Positions 50,944-60,318 of a stretch of 64,000 bases of DNA are shown one piece after another. The stretch spans positions 62,001 to 126,000 of the forward strand of contig NZ_JADEWX010000001.1 in assembly GCF_015207395.1 (NCBI RefSeq), written 5' to 3'. Made by a program: the position numbers and the translations under genes. The DNA comes from Nodosilinea sp. LEGE 07088 (GTDB lineage: Bacteria > Cyanobacteriota > Cyanobacteriia > Phormidesmidales > Phormidesmidaceae). The notes under the pieces are model-generated. The model had not been told where the DNA came from. It worked only from the letters and a program-made list of their open reading frames with translations, and did not search any database. How positions within the stretch are numbered: position 1 is the stretch's first letter; each line of letters begins with the position of its first letter.

Positions 50944-51327
50944 ATGGCTCAGAACAACAATCGGTCCTGGAAAATAGCTGGAATCGGTGCTACGGCCCAA
51001 GGTACACAGTTGCTGCTGACTCGGAAGGCTCTAGCTCATGTTGGCTCCCATGGTGATGAGGCTGAACAGACCGCCACTCCAGCTGCAGGAGAACATCATA
51101 TGCCATCGTCTGAAGCAGCGGCAGATGCTTCCTCTGACATGCCCATGGAAGCTGGCAGTGAAGCGCCCAAACAGGAAGTTCCAGTGACTCAGGCATCCCC
51201 ATCAGAACCCGTTTCCCGTGCGAGTGTATCTGAAGGGTTTTCTATAGGCTTAGGAGAATCTTTGCTGGGAGTCATTATTGCAGGCCCCTTTCTGATAGCG
51301 TCTCTGAAGAAACGACTGCGATCTTGA
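50944..51327 (+). CDS. Met/His-containing protein with C-terminal hydrophobic-basic tail
   Basis: 127 aa, with AAAGGAG 8 nt upstream of the ATG. The N-terminal 30 residues are weakly hydrophobic (KIAGIGATAQGTQLLL) and may act as a signal. A Glu/Ala/Ser-rich middle has GEHHMPSS and SSDMPMEAGS. The end is GESLLGVIIAGPFLIASLKK followed by RLRS: one membrane helix and a basic cluster. Such a tail could be a plain anchor or an exosortase sorting signal. It is divergent from pcoA and precedes the PepSY-TM-like gene by 56 bp. The family is not recognised. Confidence 0.65.
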   Translation: MAQNNNRSWKIAGIGATAQGTQLLLTRKALAHVGSHGDEAEQTATPAAGEHHMPSSEAAADASSDMPMEAGSEAPKQEVPVTQASPSEPVSRASVSEGFSIGLGESLLGVIIAGPFLIASLKKRLRS

Positions 51328-51383
51328 TCTTGGTGGTAGTCGTATTATCGTTCTGGTCTGAGGACATATAGCTATCTTTGACT

Positions 51384-51671
51384 ATGAAATTTAATCAAGC
51401 TCGTCTGCGACAACTACATCGAGCCCTGGTTCCAGTGATGATACTGCCGATATTGTTGACGTTGACAACCGGAATGTTGTTTCAACTAGCTGTCGCGAGC
51501 GATCGTGCTAACGACTTTCTTTGGCTTTTAGAGTTGCATCGGGGCAAATTTGGTCAAATCAATCTAGATCTTGTTTACCCATTTCTAAATGCGTTGGGTC
51601 TCTTGACGCTGCTAATTAGTGGCATCTTAATGTGGCTACAATCGCCCACCAGTAAGCGCAAGCAAATTTGA
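51384..51671 (+). CDS. Small PepSY-associated-TM-like membrane protein
   Basis: 95 aa from the ATG at 51384 (a TTG lies 6 bp upstream). Two membrane helices: LHRALVPVMILPILLTLTTG at the N-terminus and YPFLNALGLLTLLISGILMW at the C-terminus, with LLELHRGKFGQINLD between. The His-containing pattern (LHR ... LHRGKFG) resembles PepSY-TM proteins, some of which take part in metal reduction or transport. It is probably co-transcribed with the 127-aa protein. Confidence 0.7.
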   Translation: MKFNQARLRQLHRALVPVMILPILLTLTTGMLFQLAVASDRANDFLWLLELHRGKFGQINLDLVYPFLNALGLLTLLISGILMWLQSPTSKRKQI

Positions 51672-51826
51672 TCATGCGAGATCTCCTATCGGACAAAGCC
51701 TGGGACAACAGAAGCTAGCCATTTTTTGACAGCACCTATACGTTGTCATCACTCAAACTACTGCTATCTTTGCTGCCAGTGCCCTGTTATTCTTTTTTTC
51801 AGATTCCGGATATCATCCTATCCCTC

Positions 51827-53377
51827 TTACTCTAGCTCTCGAGTATTCATAGGACGAGAATGCATGGGACTAACCCATGTCTTGCGGCAAAGGCGCACCG
51901 TTTCAGCCCGAAATCGGCTCAAATCAGACATAGTCAGCTTCGATGAGGCAATCACATTACCCTGCGATCGCAGAATTATTCCCCGTCCTTGGGCCTTGAC
52001 AGTCAACTCTTGTCCTTCTGCTGCTATTTGGTAAATTCGCCCCTGTACATACTGCTTGGGCTTTTCTGAACTAGAACAATCTTTATAGGAAGTCGATTGA
52101 CTTCTGGTGTGATTTAGAATCTGCCAGGCATAATTCGCAAATACCTCAATCTCCGCAGATAAAGTAAGTATGTTCTGATTGCCATGGCCTCCCGACACAA
52201 CTGCCTTAGAGCCGGTATCGTGTTGACGCTGATAGCTGTTTGCCGACCTAGACTGCCGAAGCTGGTCATAGGTTTTCTCAGCAAATGCCACAATATCTTG
52301 CTTAATTGTTTTAGGGCAGAAATCACGATAGGCTTGTTGGTCTAATTTCCAGACACGTTTCCAAGCACTGACTTCGCCATCCGTAAAGACGACAGCAGGA
52401 GAACAGTTTGCTGGATCTGGAACACTTTGGATAATGCGATCAATGCGATCTTCATCAATACCTAACGCTGCTCCACCCGCTCGCGCCAGCTCTTCCGCAT
52501 TGCCGCTAATCGGCACCCGGTTCTGAGCGGTCCAGTTTTCCCACCCGTAGAACTCCCGCAGCGCAAAGGTCAGCGAGTGCGATCGCGATTCCAACGGACT
52601 ATCTCCATGCAGCACCGCCTGGGCCTTCGCTGCGGCCAGCTCCTCCAGCCGCAAGACTCCCAGTTGGGCAGGCTGCGACTGAATTAGGGGGCGAGCCTGA
52701 CGGGATGGCTTCTGCTTTCTTCGACCACTCACCGGATACAGCCCGATTGCATCCAGCCGCTCCACCCAAACCGGTGGCACCCGCTGCACATTGACATAGG
52801 CATTCCCACTCGGGCCAGTTGTCGGCGCGAGCACCGTGAAGCGTCCCTGCCCCAGAGCCTCCCCCATGTGGTGGCCGCCCACCCCATCCAGCGAGAAATT
52901 GGTAAAGGTCTTTTCGTGAGCCCGCACTGCCAACCGCCAGCCGCCGCTGTGGGTACGCTCGGTAAAGGTTTGCTGTAAGAGCAGGGATTGGCCCAGCCAA
53001 TCGGCAATCCGCTGATCACAGGCCTGCTGCGACTCAAACTGCTTCACATCCACATCAATCCAAATAATATTGTGCCAACCACCTAAGGTGCCAATGCCGT
53101 TATCAGGGTGGGCAAACCAGGTCTGAAGCTCTGCCGCAGTCGGCAACCGATTCTGATACTGGGTATGCCGAATCAGGTGAGGAATTCCACGCTGATCCAA
53201 AAAACTGGGGTTCTTGCCGGTAAAAGCGGGCACCAGAGCCCCGTCTTTGTCGCGCTTCAGGCTGCCATCGCGATCTCGGGCTGGGTAGTGCGTCGGGTCT
53301 TGGGCTGGGGCAACGGGTAGCGGCGGCAACCCTTGCTCCCGGAGCCAATCAAACGTGGCTCGAAGGACTGGGTTCAT
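51827..53377 (-). CDS. Bifunctional primase-polymerase (prim-pol) plasmid replication protein
   Basis: 516 aa. The prim-pol domain (about 1-225) has GIGTLGGWHNIIWIDVDVKQ, carrying the D-x-D metal site, ERTHSGGWRLAVRA and HHMGEALGQGRFTVLAPT. A middle region (about 245-330) includes SHSLTFALREFYGWENW and GIDEDRIDRIIQSVPDP. The last ~65 residues form a module (GRIYQIAAEGQELTVKAQGR, then LTMSDLSRFRAE) shared with two neighbouring proteins. It probably primes plasmid DNA synthesis. Its start overlaps the upstream small gene by 29 bp. Confidence 0.85.
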   Translation of the reverse strand: MNPVLRATFDWLREQGLPPLPVAPAQDPTHYPARDRDGSLKRDKDGALVPAFTGKNPSFLDQRGIPHLIRHTQYQNRLPTAAELQTWFAHPDNGIGTLGGWHNIIWIDVDVKQFESQQACDQRIADWLGQSLLLQQTFTERTHSGGWRLAVRAHEKTFTNFSLDGVGGHHMGEALGQGRFTVLAPTTGPSGNAYVNVQRVPPVWVERLDAIGLYPVSGRRKQKPSRQARPLIQSQPAQLGVLRLEELAAAKAQAVLHGDSPLESRSHSLTFALREFYGWENWTAQNRVPISGNAEELARAGGAALGIDEDRIDRIIQSVPDPANCSPAVVFTDGEVSAWKRVWKLDQQAYRDFCPKTIKQDIVAFAEKTYDQLRQSRSANSYQRQHDTGSKAVVSGGHGNQNILTLSAEIEVFANYAWQILNHTRSQSTSYKDCSSSEKPKQYVQGRIYQIAAEGQELTVKAQGRGIILRSQGNVIASSKLTMSDLSRFRAETVRLCRKTWVSPMHSRPMNTRELE

Positions 53378-53651
53378 CGGCTTGGCTCGCTGGGGTTTGA
53401 AAGATCCATTCCATGGGGTGGACAGCGCCAGTGACCAATTCCAATCGGTTGACCGTGATCTGCTGGTTCACCAGGGCATAGACCAGTACCCCATCCCAAA
53501 ACATCTCCAGGCGATCGGATTCGCACTCCGCTGTCCACTCCACATCGAGCTGCATTTCGTTGCCCTCCACATGCACGGCCTTTTGCCCATCGCACAAGAT
53601 CACGATGGACTGGGGGCGGTAGTCGGCGGGCAAGGGGGCCAGGGTCATCAT
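53349..53651 (-). CDS. Small hypothetical plasmid protein
   Basis: 100 aa. Its ATG overlaps the stop of the helicase gene (ATGA), and its end overlaps the prim-pol start. The chain is probably beta-rich: SIVILCDGQKAVHVEGNE, then FWDGVLVYALVNQQITVNRL. The last segment resembles in spacing the end of the 132-aa protein at 61896-62294 (DG-x3-Y-x2-V-x6-NR). No known family is recognised. It is part of the reverse-strand plasmid operon. Confidence 0.7.
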   Translation of the reverse strand: MMTLAPLPADYRPQSIVILCDGQKAVHVEGNEMQLDVEWTAECESDRLEMFWDGVLVYALVNQQITVNRLELVTGAVHPMEWIFQTPASQADEPSPSSHV

Positions 53652-56600
53652 CGTTCAAGTCCTACTGAGGTCGGGGTGGGCACACGGTCTGATTCTAGGC
53701 GCTGCACAAATCGCTGAAACCGCTGGCAGTCTTCAGCCGTCACTACCGTGCACTGAATTTTTCCCTGGGCCATTTCCAAAATGGTTTGGGGTTGAGGCGT
53801 CACTCGGCGGACGGTCAGCCGGTCAGCGGTCTGCTTCAGTTCATAAACTTTGCCACGAAACTGGGTATGGGGGCCTCGGGTCTGCCCGATCACCGACAAA
53901 ATTTTCTGGGAAGCTTGGGCCACGTATTCTCCGCGCTGCTGCAATGCCCGATATTGGGCTAGATCCTGAGCCATCGACTGCTGTAGGTTTGGCGCGAGGT
54001 CAAAGCCGTTGCCATTGGCTTGTTTGGCTGAGAGGCCTAACTGCTTGATCTGTTCCAGGTGCAGTGGGTCGTGGCCCAAATCGCGGGCAGCTCGGTACCA
54101 GTCGCGTAGGGTTTCTAAGGCTGAATGCTGTAACGGTTCTGGGGACTCCGGGGCTCCATTATTTGCCTGTTGCCTCTTGTCAGCTACTTCTGGAACCGTA
54201 GGCGCTATCAATGATCCCGTAGGCTGCGCTGTAATAACCTCTGATGCTGGCGCTGTTGGTTGAGGTTGTTCCGCCACGCTAGTCCAGGCTGGATCGGCAG
54301 TCTGGCGCTCCTTATGTCCATTTTGGTGAGCCCCATTGAACTGGTCGAGGTCAAATAGGTTTTGTACCTGAAATTCAGGTTCTTCAACCGCTGGTGCTGA
54401 GGACTGGGGCTTTGGAATATGTTCGACAGGAGCTGGGGCTGGTTCTTCCAGGATTGGTTCTGGGCGTTGATGGGGGTGGACGGCGATCGCCCCTTCTACC
54501 TCCGCAATCACCACCTCCCCCTGCTGGGTCAGCCTGTCCAAATACTTGTGCAAACTCTGCACCGGAAACCCTGCCACTCGTACCCGTCCGAGTTCCTTCA
54601 CCCCAGACTCCATGCTGGTACCAATCATCTCCAGATGCTCGATCAAGGGCTGAGCGCCCTCAAAAAATGCCTCATAAAACCGGTCATCTGGCGACTTCAC
54701 CAGCACGATCGCCTCGGGATACTGGTCTTTTACCTCCAAATATTGCCGCATATCACTCGGCATCGAGGCGCGATCCTCTTCAGGTTCAACCGCCTCAACT
54801 TTGGGCTCCGCCTGGGCCTGGAGTTGGGCTTTTGCCGATTCTGCAAACCCCTGCTGCACTATGTTTTTGGAGAAAATCTGGGCAAAGGCGCGATCTGGAA
54901 TCCGCGATTCCCCACCCCGCAGACTCTGCACCGCCGTCTCCTTAAACTCGATGTGCCCCTCGCCCCGCACCCGAAACACCATCTCCGAGTCGATGAACAT
55001 ATCCCCGTTCTGGGTCAAGTAATGGGTCAGGTACAGCTCATCCCCCTGGCGCTCCACCACCAACGGAATGAATGGCTCATTCTCAATTCGCAGGTGAAAG
55101 TCTTGGGAGGCCATGACGTCTTGCTCAATCCCGGCATTCCTCAAAAACCGTAGAATCCGTTTCTCCAGTTGACCCATCGGGGGGTGATTGGGTACGGGCG
55201 GGGACACCGGAGTTTCGACCGCAGGCCTTTCCACTGTCGGCTCTGACCTGGGTTGGCTTGCAGGCACAACCGGCTGAGAAACAACCGGGGGCTTGACCGC
55301 TTCCACCTCCACTTTCTCCAACGTTGGCAATGATACCCCCATCAACTGCCGCGCTACCTCCTTAAACTCAAATGCCGCCAGGGTATAGTTCCGCTGGTGC
55401 ATCACCACTCCCAGCACCCGCTCTAACCGCTCTGGTGGGATGACGACCTCCATGCGATCGGCGACCGAATAAAAATCCGACCCCGCCGCTGCAATTAATT
55501 CTTCATCGAGGTAGTACCGCCCGCCGGACTCCTTCGATTTCGGCGCTTGCAGAGTAAACCCCTCCCCCGCCTGCTGCGGCTTCAGCAACAACAACTCATC
55601 GAGGGTCTTCACCGTCCCTTTCCGGTTGGTCAGCTCCGTCAGGAACCTGAACACCTGCTGCGGCTCCTTAAACGCCACTGGCTCTTTGGTCAGCTCCGAC
55701 TCAATATCAAAGCCCTTGGGCATGATCAGCCCCTGACAGACCTCGACTCGGTAGTCGGTGTAGTTCACCAGCTTGCCGTTGGAATACTTCTCAAACGCCT
55801 TAATTAGGTTGCCGGTGAAGATCTGCCGGTTGACCCGCCCCGCCTCCTGCTGCATGTCGAACAGGGAATAGACGCTATTGCCAAACCAGTCTTCGGATTG
55901 AACCGTGGCATCGAGCGATCCGCTCCGACCCGTGTTGAACTTGGAGAAGGGCACCGTAATCTGCCTCGCTGAATCAGCGACCAGAATTCTGAGCTTCCAG
56001 CGATTGGGTGCCGCTGGACTGCCCGATCGCTTCTTGGCATCAGCCCCCGCAACCACCCCGTAAAGAATAGTTTTGCTAGCCGGGGTCACCAACCGGAGCG
56101 GTGTCCCTGGAACGAAGGTTTCCAGCACGCCAGAGACATGCGTGAGCTGCTGTTCAATGCGGTCATTTAGCTTTTCAATCGCCTTACTGTCTTGCTTTTG
56201 GGCCACTGCCGCCTGCCGATACTGGTTCGTCTGCGTTTCCAACTCGGTAATTGTCGCCGCCACCTGCTGCCTCGCCTGGGTGGCCAGAGTATCTGGGTCA
56301 TGGGCTTCTACCGAATTCACCTCCGCCAACCCCACCGACTCGCGAACCGCATTGATCGCCTGGAGCTGGGTCAGCGGCTTGCTCTCACTCTTCGCTTCCA
56401 CCAACTCCAGATACACCGGCCCCGTGAACTCGCTGGCTATCTCGCTATCATCGGCCATCACCTCCATCCGAGCCAGCGGCCTGGCCTCCAAATCCAGCTG
56501 ATCTGCCTCCAGAATGTTCTCCCCCATCGCCCTGGCCTGATCCACCAGGTCGCGGTACTCCGATTCGATCAGGCTGTAGACGGCTTCTTGTTCAGCGATC

Positions 56601-59600
56601 GGCAATAGCGGAATCCGCCCTGTCACCTTCTTGATCAGGGCAATATCCGAGGCATCGTTCCCGATTTGAGCAGCGGGGAAATCTAGCTTGGCATTGAGGT
56701 CTGGGTCATCCGCCAACAGCTCCGTCACCACCTGCTCGCCGTAGGGGTTCATGAAATCTACGACGGTGTTCAGCGAGATATCGGTCTCCCGTGCCGCTGT
56801 CGTGTTGGCATTCAGACTCGCCATCTTGCGACAGAGAATTGCTCCTGGACGCTTTTCCGCTGGAAGATCTCCCATCAGCAGCGTGTAAGCAGGTAGCGCC
56901 ACCTGTCCGGTGCGATGCACCCGTCCCAGCATTTGCATAAACACATTGATGTCCCGCTCCGACTGGGCCACAATCATGTGGCGAGGCCGCTGGTCAGCAA
57001 ACTTCTCTGAGGCATGGAGCGAAATCCCTGTAGACCCCGAGCAGTTCAACAGAATGACATCGGCATCCCCGGCGTTGAACCGGGCCACGGCATCGATCTT
57101 GCCCTTGGCCTTCTTTTCCTCCCCCAGTCGCACTTTGTAGGCCATAGATCCATCGGCCCCATACTCGATGCCCGCCGTCCGCCCGGTGACTTCGGTAACC
57201 CGGTAGCCTGCCCGCTCTAGCTGCTGCTCAATGTAGTCAATCGGGCTGATGGGAATGCCGCTGAAGTCGGACTCTTGAATACAGCCCAGCGCTTCCTCGT
57301 AGGCCAGAACGGCATCGCCGCCTAATTGCTCATCGCTGAGTCGCAGCCGAGTGGAGTGGCCTTGGTAGTCTGTCACCACCACGTCCCTAGATCGCTCCAG
57401 ATACCGCTCCAGCAGATCCCCAAAGGACAAGTTCATCCCGTCCCCAGGGCTCAAATCACGGGACTCCGCATAGGCCTGGATGAAGCTGCCCATCGTATTG
57501 GCCACGGTAATTACCGGCTTTTCGCCCCGATTCAGGGCCGCAATGGCTTCCTCAACCGTCGCATCCGCCTTTTGGGCCAGCAATCCCTGCTCAATGCAGT
57601 TGTGCATCAACGAGGTGAAGTTGGTACTCCTGGCTCCCACCTCGCCAATCGCTCCATCCTCACCTAACGCTTTAGCCTCCGCCTTCGCCTCATTACTGAT
57701 CGCCTTGACCGCCTTCTGCTTCGCCCGGTCAAAGTCCTTAATCGCCCGCATCGCCGCCGAGAAGTCGTCCGCTACCTCCCGATCCACCGGCACCGTCTTG
57801 GCTTGAAACGAAATGCCCTCATAGGAGCGCTCCCGCCTGAGCATTTGCCCCGAAGCGACAAACTTACTGGCGACAATCTGCTGGAGGGGCACACCTCCAC
57901 GGGTGAGGATATTTTCCAGCGCCGTCATGCTGCTAACACCCAACCGCAAATCGGTACGCCGGGCATAGAGATCCATCACCTCGGCCCGTTTGGCGTAGGT
58001 GGCCGAGGAATAAAACACCCCCGACGACAGATCGATCAACTCCCGCACAAAGTCGGCCCGGTCGGGTGGCCCAGCTTCCTTCCACCCGCCCTTGCTGCCC
58101 CCCGCCTGGTGGGCCTCATCGAGAATCAAGATGGCATTGGGAGCCATCCGCCTCAGGAAGGTGCGGCGCAGAGGTTCTTTCTTTCCTACCGTCTGAAGCT
58201 GGCTGTAGGTGGTAAACACGGCACTGTAGCGGCCCAGATTGCCCTGCTGAATCATCGCCTGCATTTCCGCCTGCTGCTTGGCGGCCCCAGCGGTCTTCAA
58301 TGCCGCGCCATTGGCCAAGGGAATCTCGGTGCCGCTATCGGTAATGAAGGGCGTAAACCGCCGCATCCCGATATCCCCCACATCCCGCATCATGTCGGCG
58401 TAAAGGGGTTTGTCCTTGGTGATGAACAGCGCAATCTTGCCCTGCTGCTGGGCGTAACGCATGATGCTGGCACAGATGCGGCCCTTGCCGATGCCGGTCT
58501 GGTCGCCCGTGATGAACCCCGCCCCCCGCTCAATGTTGCTGATCGCCAGGGCCGAGGCATCGACCTGTTCAGCGCTGAAGTAGCCGTGGAGTTCGGACAC
58601 AGAACCATAGCCCAGTCGGGTGGCCAGGTACTCATCAATGTCGCCGTGGTGATGCTCGAAGTGCTCCAGCGCCTGCTGGGCCGCACTGGCCATGTTGAAG
58701 GGAATCAGGGTCTGAGTCGAAAAGCCCTTGCTCTTGGGTACATAGACCACCTGCCGGGGCTGGACATCATACGTGTCTGCCGACGGTGCCACAGCCTCGC
58801 CGGTTGAAAGAGGAGTATTCATGGTGAGTTCTGAGTGAGGTTTTACAGGCTCAGTTCGGCCAGCCACGCCTCTAGCGTGGTCTCGTCGTGCAGGCTGATC
58901 CAGTCCAGGTAATCCGGGTAGCTGGGGGTTACGGGCGTTACCGGAAAGATCCCCCCGTAGTGGCCCAGTCGTTCCTGAAACCGCCAGTTGCTCCGAATCA
59001 AGGTCTCCGCCCACTGCTGCCGCCAATACTCCAGAGCCAAGTCCGGCTCCTCGTCCGGCTCCAGTATCGGAATTTCCTGAGCCCAGTCCAATTCGCTGAG
59101 AGTCGTGGCCAGCCCTTGTTGCGTCTCGATTTGGGAGGTTTCCGAGACCGAGTCCTGAATCATTCTGTCCAGCCGAGTTTGCATCAGCTGCAGGTAAGTC
59201 GCTTCGCTCAGCTGCTCTAGCGCTGGTGGCACCCTGACGATGAACAGTGTTCCCAGGCCCTCCAGCGTCCAGAGGTTGGGAAAGCTGGGGTACTGGCTGG
59301 TCATGAATGGATACGTCCAGGGAGAAACGGGCGTGGTGGATAGGTTCATGGGGAATCAACTCCTTAAGTTCAGCAAACGATTTGTAGATAACCGGGACAT
59401 CAGCAGCCGGTAACGGGCATTCAGACTGTCCTCGGCCTTCAATCACAATCAGATCAATCGGAAAACCCGCGCCTTGCTTGCGGTACAGGTCACCCCAGAT
59501 AGAAATGTGTTGGGTAACGGCGTACTGCTGATATAGGGCATAGAAGAAACCTCGACTTTCCAGGCTGTTGTAGCGCTCAGACCGCAGTTCTTCATCCACC

Positions 59601-60316
59601 CCCAGCTTGCCGCCCAGGATCAGCACGGCGCGACCATCGTCCTTCATCGCCCCTAGAGCTTGAAACGAGATCGCCTGATCAATCTGAGTCGTTCCCCGCA
59701 GGTTGCCGGGCAAACTGAACCGTTTACGTTGCCCCTGAGCATCTCGCACCGCGCCAAAGGGTGGATTGGCGATCACCACGTCATGCAGACGTTCCGGCTG
59801 ATACTCCGCCGCATCCCACTCCGTGACGATGTACCCCTGAGCCCGCAAGTCAGCGGCGCGGTCTGGATTGAGTTCATTGACGGTCACCTGGGTGGGGTCA
59901 GTTCCCACCAGCAATGCGCCATGGCCAGCAGAAGGTTCGTAGACGATGGTCTCGGGGGTAATGCCAGCCAGGGTAGAGGCCAAAAACGCGATGGGAATCG
60001 GCGTGCTGTAGGCCTGCTGCAAAACGCTGGTGGAGGAGCGCACATTTAGGGCTGGCTGTCGGTTATGCAACTCGACCAGCCGCTCATAGGCGTCGCGGGG
60101 GGTGGCTGAGGTTTGAAGGATCCCCTGGGCTGCTCGCACCAGCGCCCCCTCCACCGCTTCATCCACCTGCTTCGCCAGCGCCGTGCCGGGGTTGACCGGC
60201 GTGCCCAACACCAACGCCGCCTGTTGCCGGGCGGCGGTGATTGTCGTAAACCCTTCATCCCCCAGAAAGTGGGCGGTGAAGTGGTTCACGAGCTGCTGTT
60301 GGGCGTCTTCTACCAT
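53648..60316 (-). CDS. DarB-like methyltransferase-helicase (strawberry-notch type), 2222-aa frame
   Basis: Residues 1-320 form an N6-adenine methyltransferase with VYEPSAGHGALL (SAM site, about 126-136) and VVIANPPFG (catalytic NPPF, 184-187). From Met 499 (58822) a second enzyme follows: a strawberry-notch-like SF2 helicase with FITGDQTGIGKGR (Walker A, about 603-613), ILILDEAHQAGGSKGGW (DEAH, 733-736), FYSSATYAKR, GSTGISLHASEKF and FMQMLGRVHRTGQ. The C-terminal third has Pro/Gln-rich linkers and ends in a short beta module. Methyltransferase plus helicase in about 2200 aa is the layout of phage P1 DarB, an anti-restriction protein. Residues 323-491 are low-complexity Gly/Arg/Asn-rich and coincide with another gene in a second frame (58843-59349). 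The fusion may therefore be a chance read-through, with the helicase starting at 58822. Confidence 0.75.
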   Translation of the reverse strand: MVEDAQQQLVNHFTAHFLGDEGFTTITAARQQAALVLGTPVNPGTALAKQVDEAVEGALVRAAQGILQTSATPRDAYERLVELHNRQPALNVRSSTSVLQQAYSTPIPIAFLASTLAGITPETIVYEPSAGHGALLVGTDPTQVTVNELNPDRAADLRAQGYIVTEWDAAEYQPERLHDVVIANPPFGAVRDAQGQRKRFSLPGNLRGTTQIDQAISFQALGAMKDDGRAVLILGGKLGVDEELRSERYNSLESRGFFYALYQQYAVTQHISIWGDLYRKQGAGFPIDLIVIEGRGQSECPLPAADVPVIYKSFAELKELIPHEPIHHARFSLDVSIHDQPVPQLSQPLDAGGPGNTVHRQGATSARAAERSDLPAADANSAGQNDSGLGLGNLPNRDATRAGHDSQRIGLGSGNSDTGAGRGAGLGSGVLAAAVGGDLDSEQLAVSGTTGPLRGDLSGNARNPQLPGLPGLDQPARRDHARGVAGRTEPVKPHSELTMNTPLSTGEAVAPSADTYDVQPRQVVYVPKSKGFSTQTLIPFNMASAAQQALEHFEHHHGDIDEYLATRLGYGSVSELHGYFSAEQVDASALAISNIERGAGFITGDQTGIGKGRICASIMRYAQQQGKIALFITKDKPLYADMMRDVGDIGMRRFTPFITDSGTEIPLANGAALKTAGAAKQQAEMQAMIQQGNLGRYSAVFTTYSQLQTVGKKEPLRRTFLRRMAPNAILILDEAHQAGGSKGGWKEAGPPDRADFVRELIDLSSGVFYSSATYAKRAEVMDLYARRTDLRLGVSSMTALENILTRGGVPLQQIVASKFVASGQMLRRERSYEGISFQAKTVPVDREVADDFSAAMRAIKDFDRAKQKAVKAISNEAKAEAKALGEDGAIGEVGARSTNFTSLMHNCIEQGLLAQKADATVEEAIAALNRGEKPVITVANTMGSFIQAYAESRDLSPGDGMNLSFGDLLERYLERSRDVVVTDYQGHSTRLRLSDEQLGGDAVLAYEEALGCIQESDFSGIPISPIDYIEQQLERAGYRVTEVTGRTAGIEYGADGSMAYKVRLGEEKKAKGKIDAVARFNAGDADVILLNCSGSTGISLHASEKFADQRPRHMIVAQSERDINVFMQMLGRVHRTGQVALPAYTLLMGDLPAEKRPGAILCRKMASLNANTTAARETDISLNTVVDFMNPYGEQVVTELLADDPDLNAKLDFPAAQIGNDASDIALIKKVTGRIPLLPIAEQEAVYSLIESEYRDLVDQARAMGENILEADQLDLEARPLARMEVMADDSEIASEFTGPVYLELVEAKSESKPLTQLQAINAVRESVGLAEVNSVEAHDPDTLATQARQQVAATITELETQTNQYRQAAVAQKQDSKAIEKLNDRIEQQLTHVSGVLETFVPGTPLRLVTPASKTILYGVVAGADAKKRSGSPAAPNRWKLRILVADSARQITVPFSKFNTGRSGSLDATVQSEDWFGNSVYSLFDMQQEAGRVNRQIFTGNLIKAFEKYSNGKLVNYTDYRVEVCQGLIMPKGFDIESELTKEPVAFKEPQQVFRFLTELTNRKGTVKTLDELLLLKPQQAGEGFTLQAPKSKESGGRYYLDEELIAAAGSDFYSVADRMEVVIPPERLERVLGVVMHQRNYTLAAFEFKEVARQLMGVSLPTLEKVEVEAVKPPVVSQPVVPASQPRSEPTVERPAVETPVSPPVPNHPPMGQLEKRILRFLRNAGIEQDVMASQDFHLRIENEPFIPLVVERQGDELYLTHYLTQNGDMFIDSEMVFRVRGEGHIEFKETAVQSLRGGESRIPDRAFAQIFSKNIVQQGFAESAKAQLQAQAEPKVEAVEPEEDRASMPSDMRQYLEVKDQYPEAIVLVKSPDDRFYEAFFEGAQPLIEHLEMIGTSMESGVKELGRVRVAGFPVQSLHKYLDRLTQQGEVVIAEVEGAIAVHPHQRPEPILEEPAPAPVEHIPKPQSSAPAVEEPEFQVQNLFDLDQFNGAHQNGHKERQTADPAWTSVAEQPQPTAPASEVITAQPTGSLIAPTVPEVADKRQQANNGAPESPEPLQHSALETLRDWYRAARDLGHDPLHLEQIKQLGLSAKQANGNGFDLAPNLQQSMAQDLAQYRALQQRGEYVAQASQKILSVIGQTRGPHTQFRGKVYELKQTADRLTVRRVTPQPQTILEMAQGKIQCTVVTAEDCQRFQRFVQRLESDRVPTPTSVGLER
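58843..59349 (-). CDS. 168-aa hypothetical protein overprinted on the methyltransferase-helicase linker
   Basis: This frame, offset by one base from the long frame, starts with an ATG preceded by AAGGAG and stops 20 bp before the helicase ATG at 58822. Its composition is that of a real folded protein: WTYPFMTSQYPSFPNLWTLE, TLFIVRVPPALEQL, ATYLQLMQTRLDRMIQD and YPDYLDWISLHDETTLEAWL. The long frame over the same DNA is Gly/Arg/Asn-rich and without structure. The natural layout is thus methyltransferase, this gene, helicase. No known family is recognised. Confidence 0.72.
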   Translation of the reverse strand: MNLSTTPVSPWTYPFMTSQYPSFPNLWTLEGLGTLFIVRVPPALEQLSEATYLQLMQTRLDRMIQDSVSETSQIETQQGLATTLSELDWAQEIPILEPDEEPDLALEYWRQQWAETLIRSNWRFQERLGHYGGIFPVTPVTPSYPDYLDWISLHDETTLEAWLAELSL

Positions 60317-60318
60317 TC

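Noticed and set aside
57803-58807. 334-codon frame on the forward strand opposite the helicase
   Set aside because: It is antisense to conserved helicase motifs and His/Arg/Gly-rich, as expected for a shadow in GC-rich DNA.
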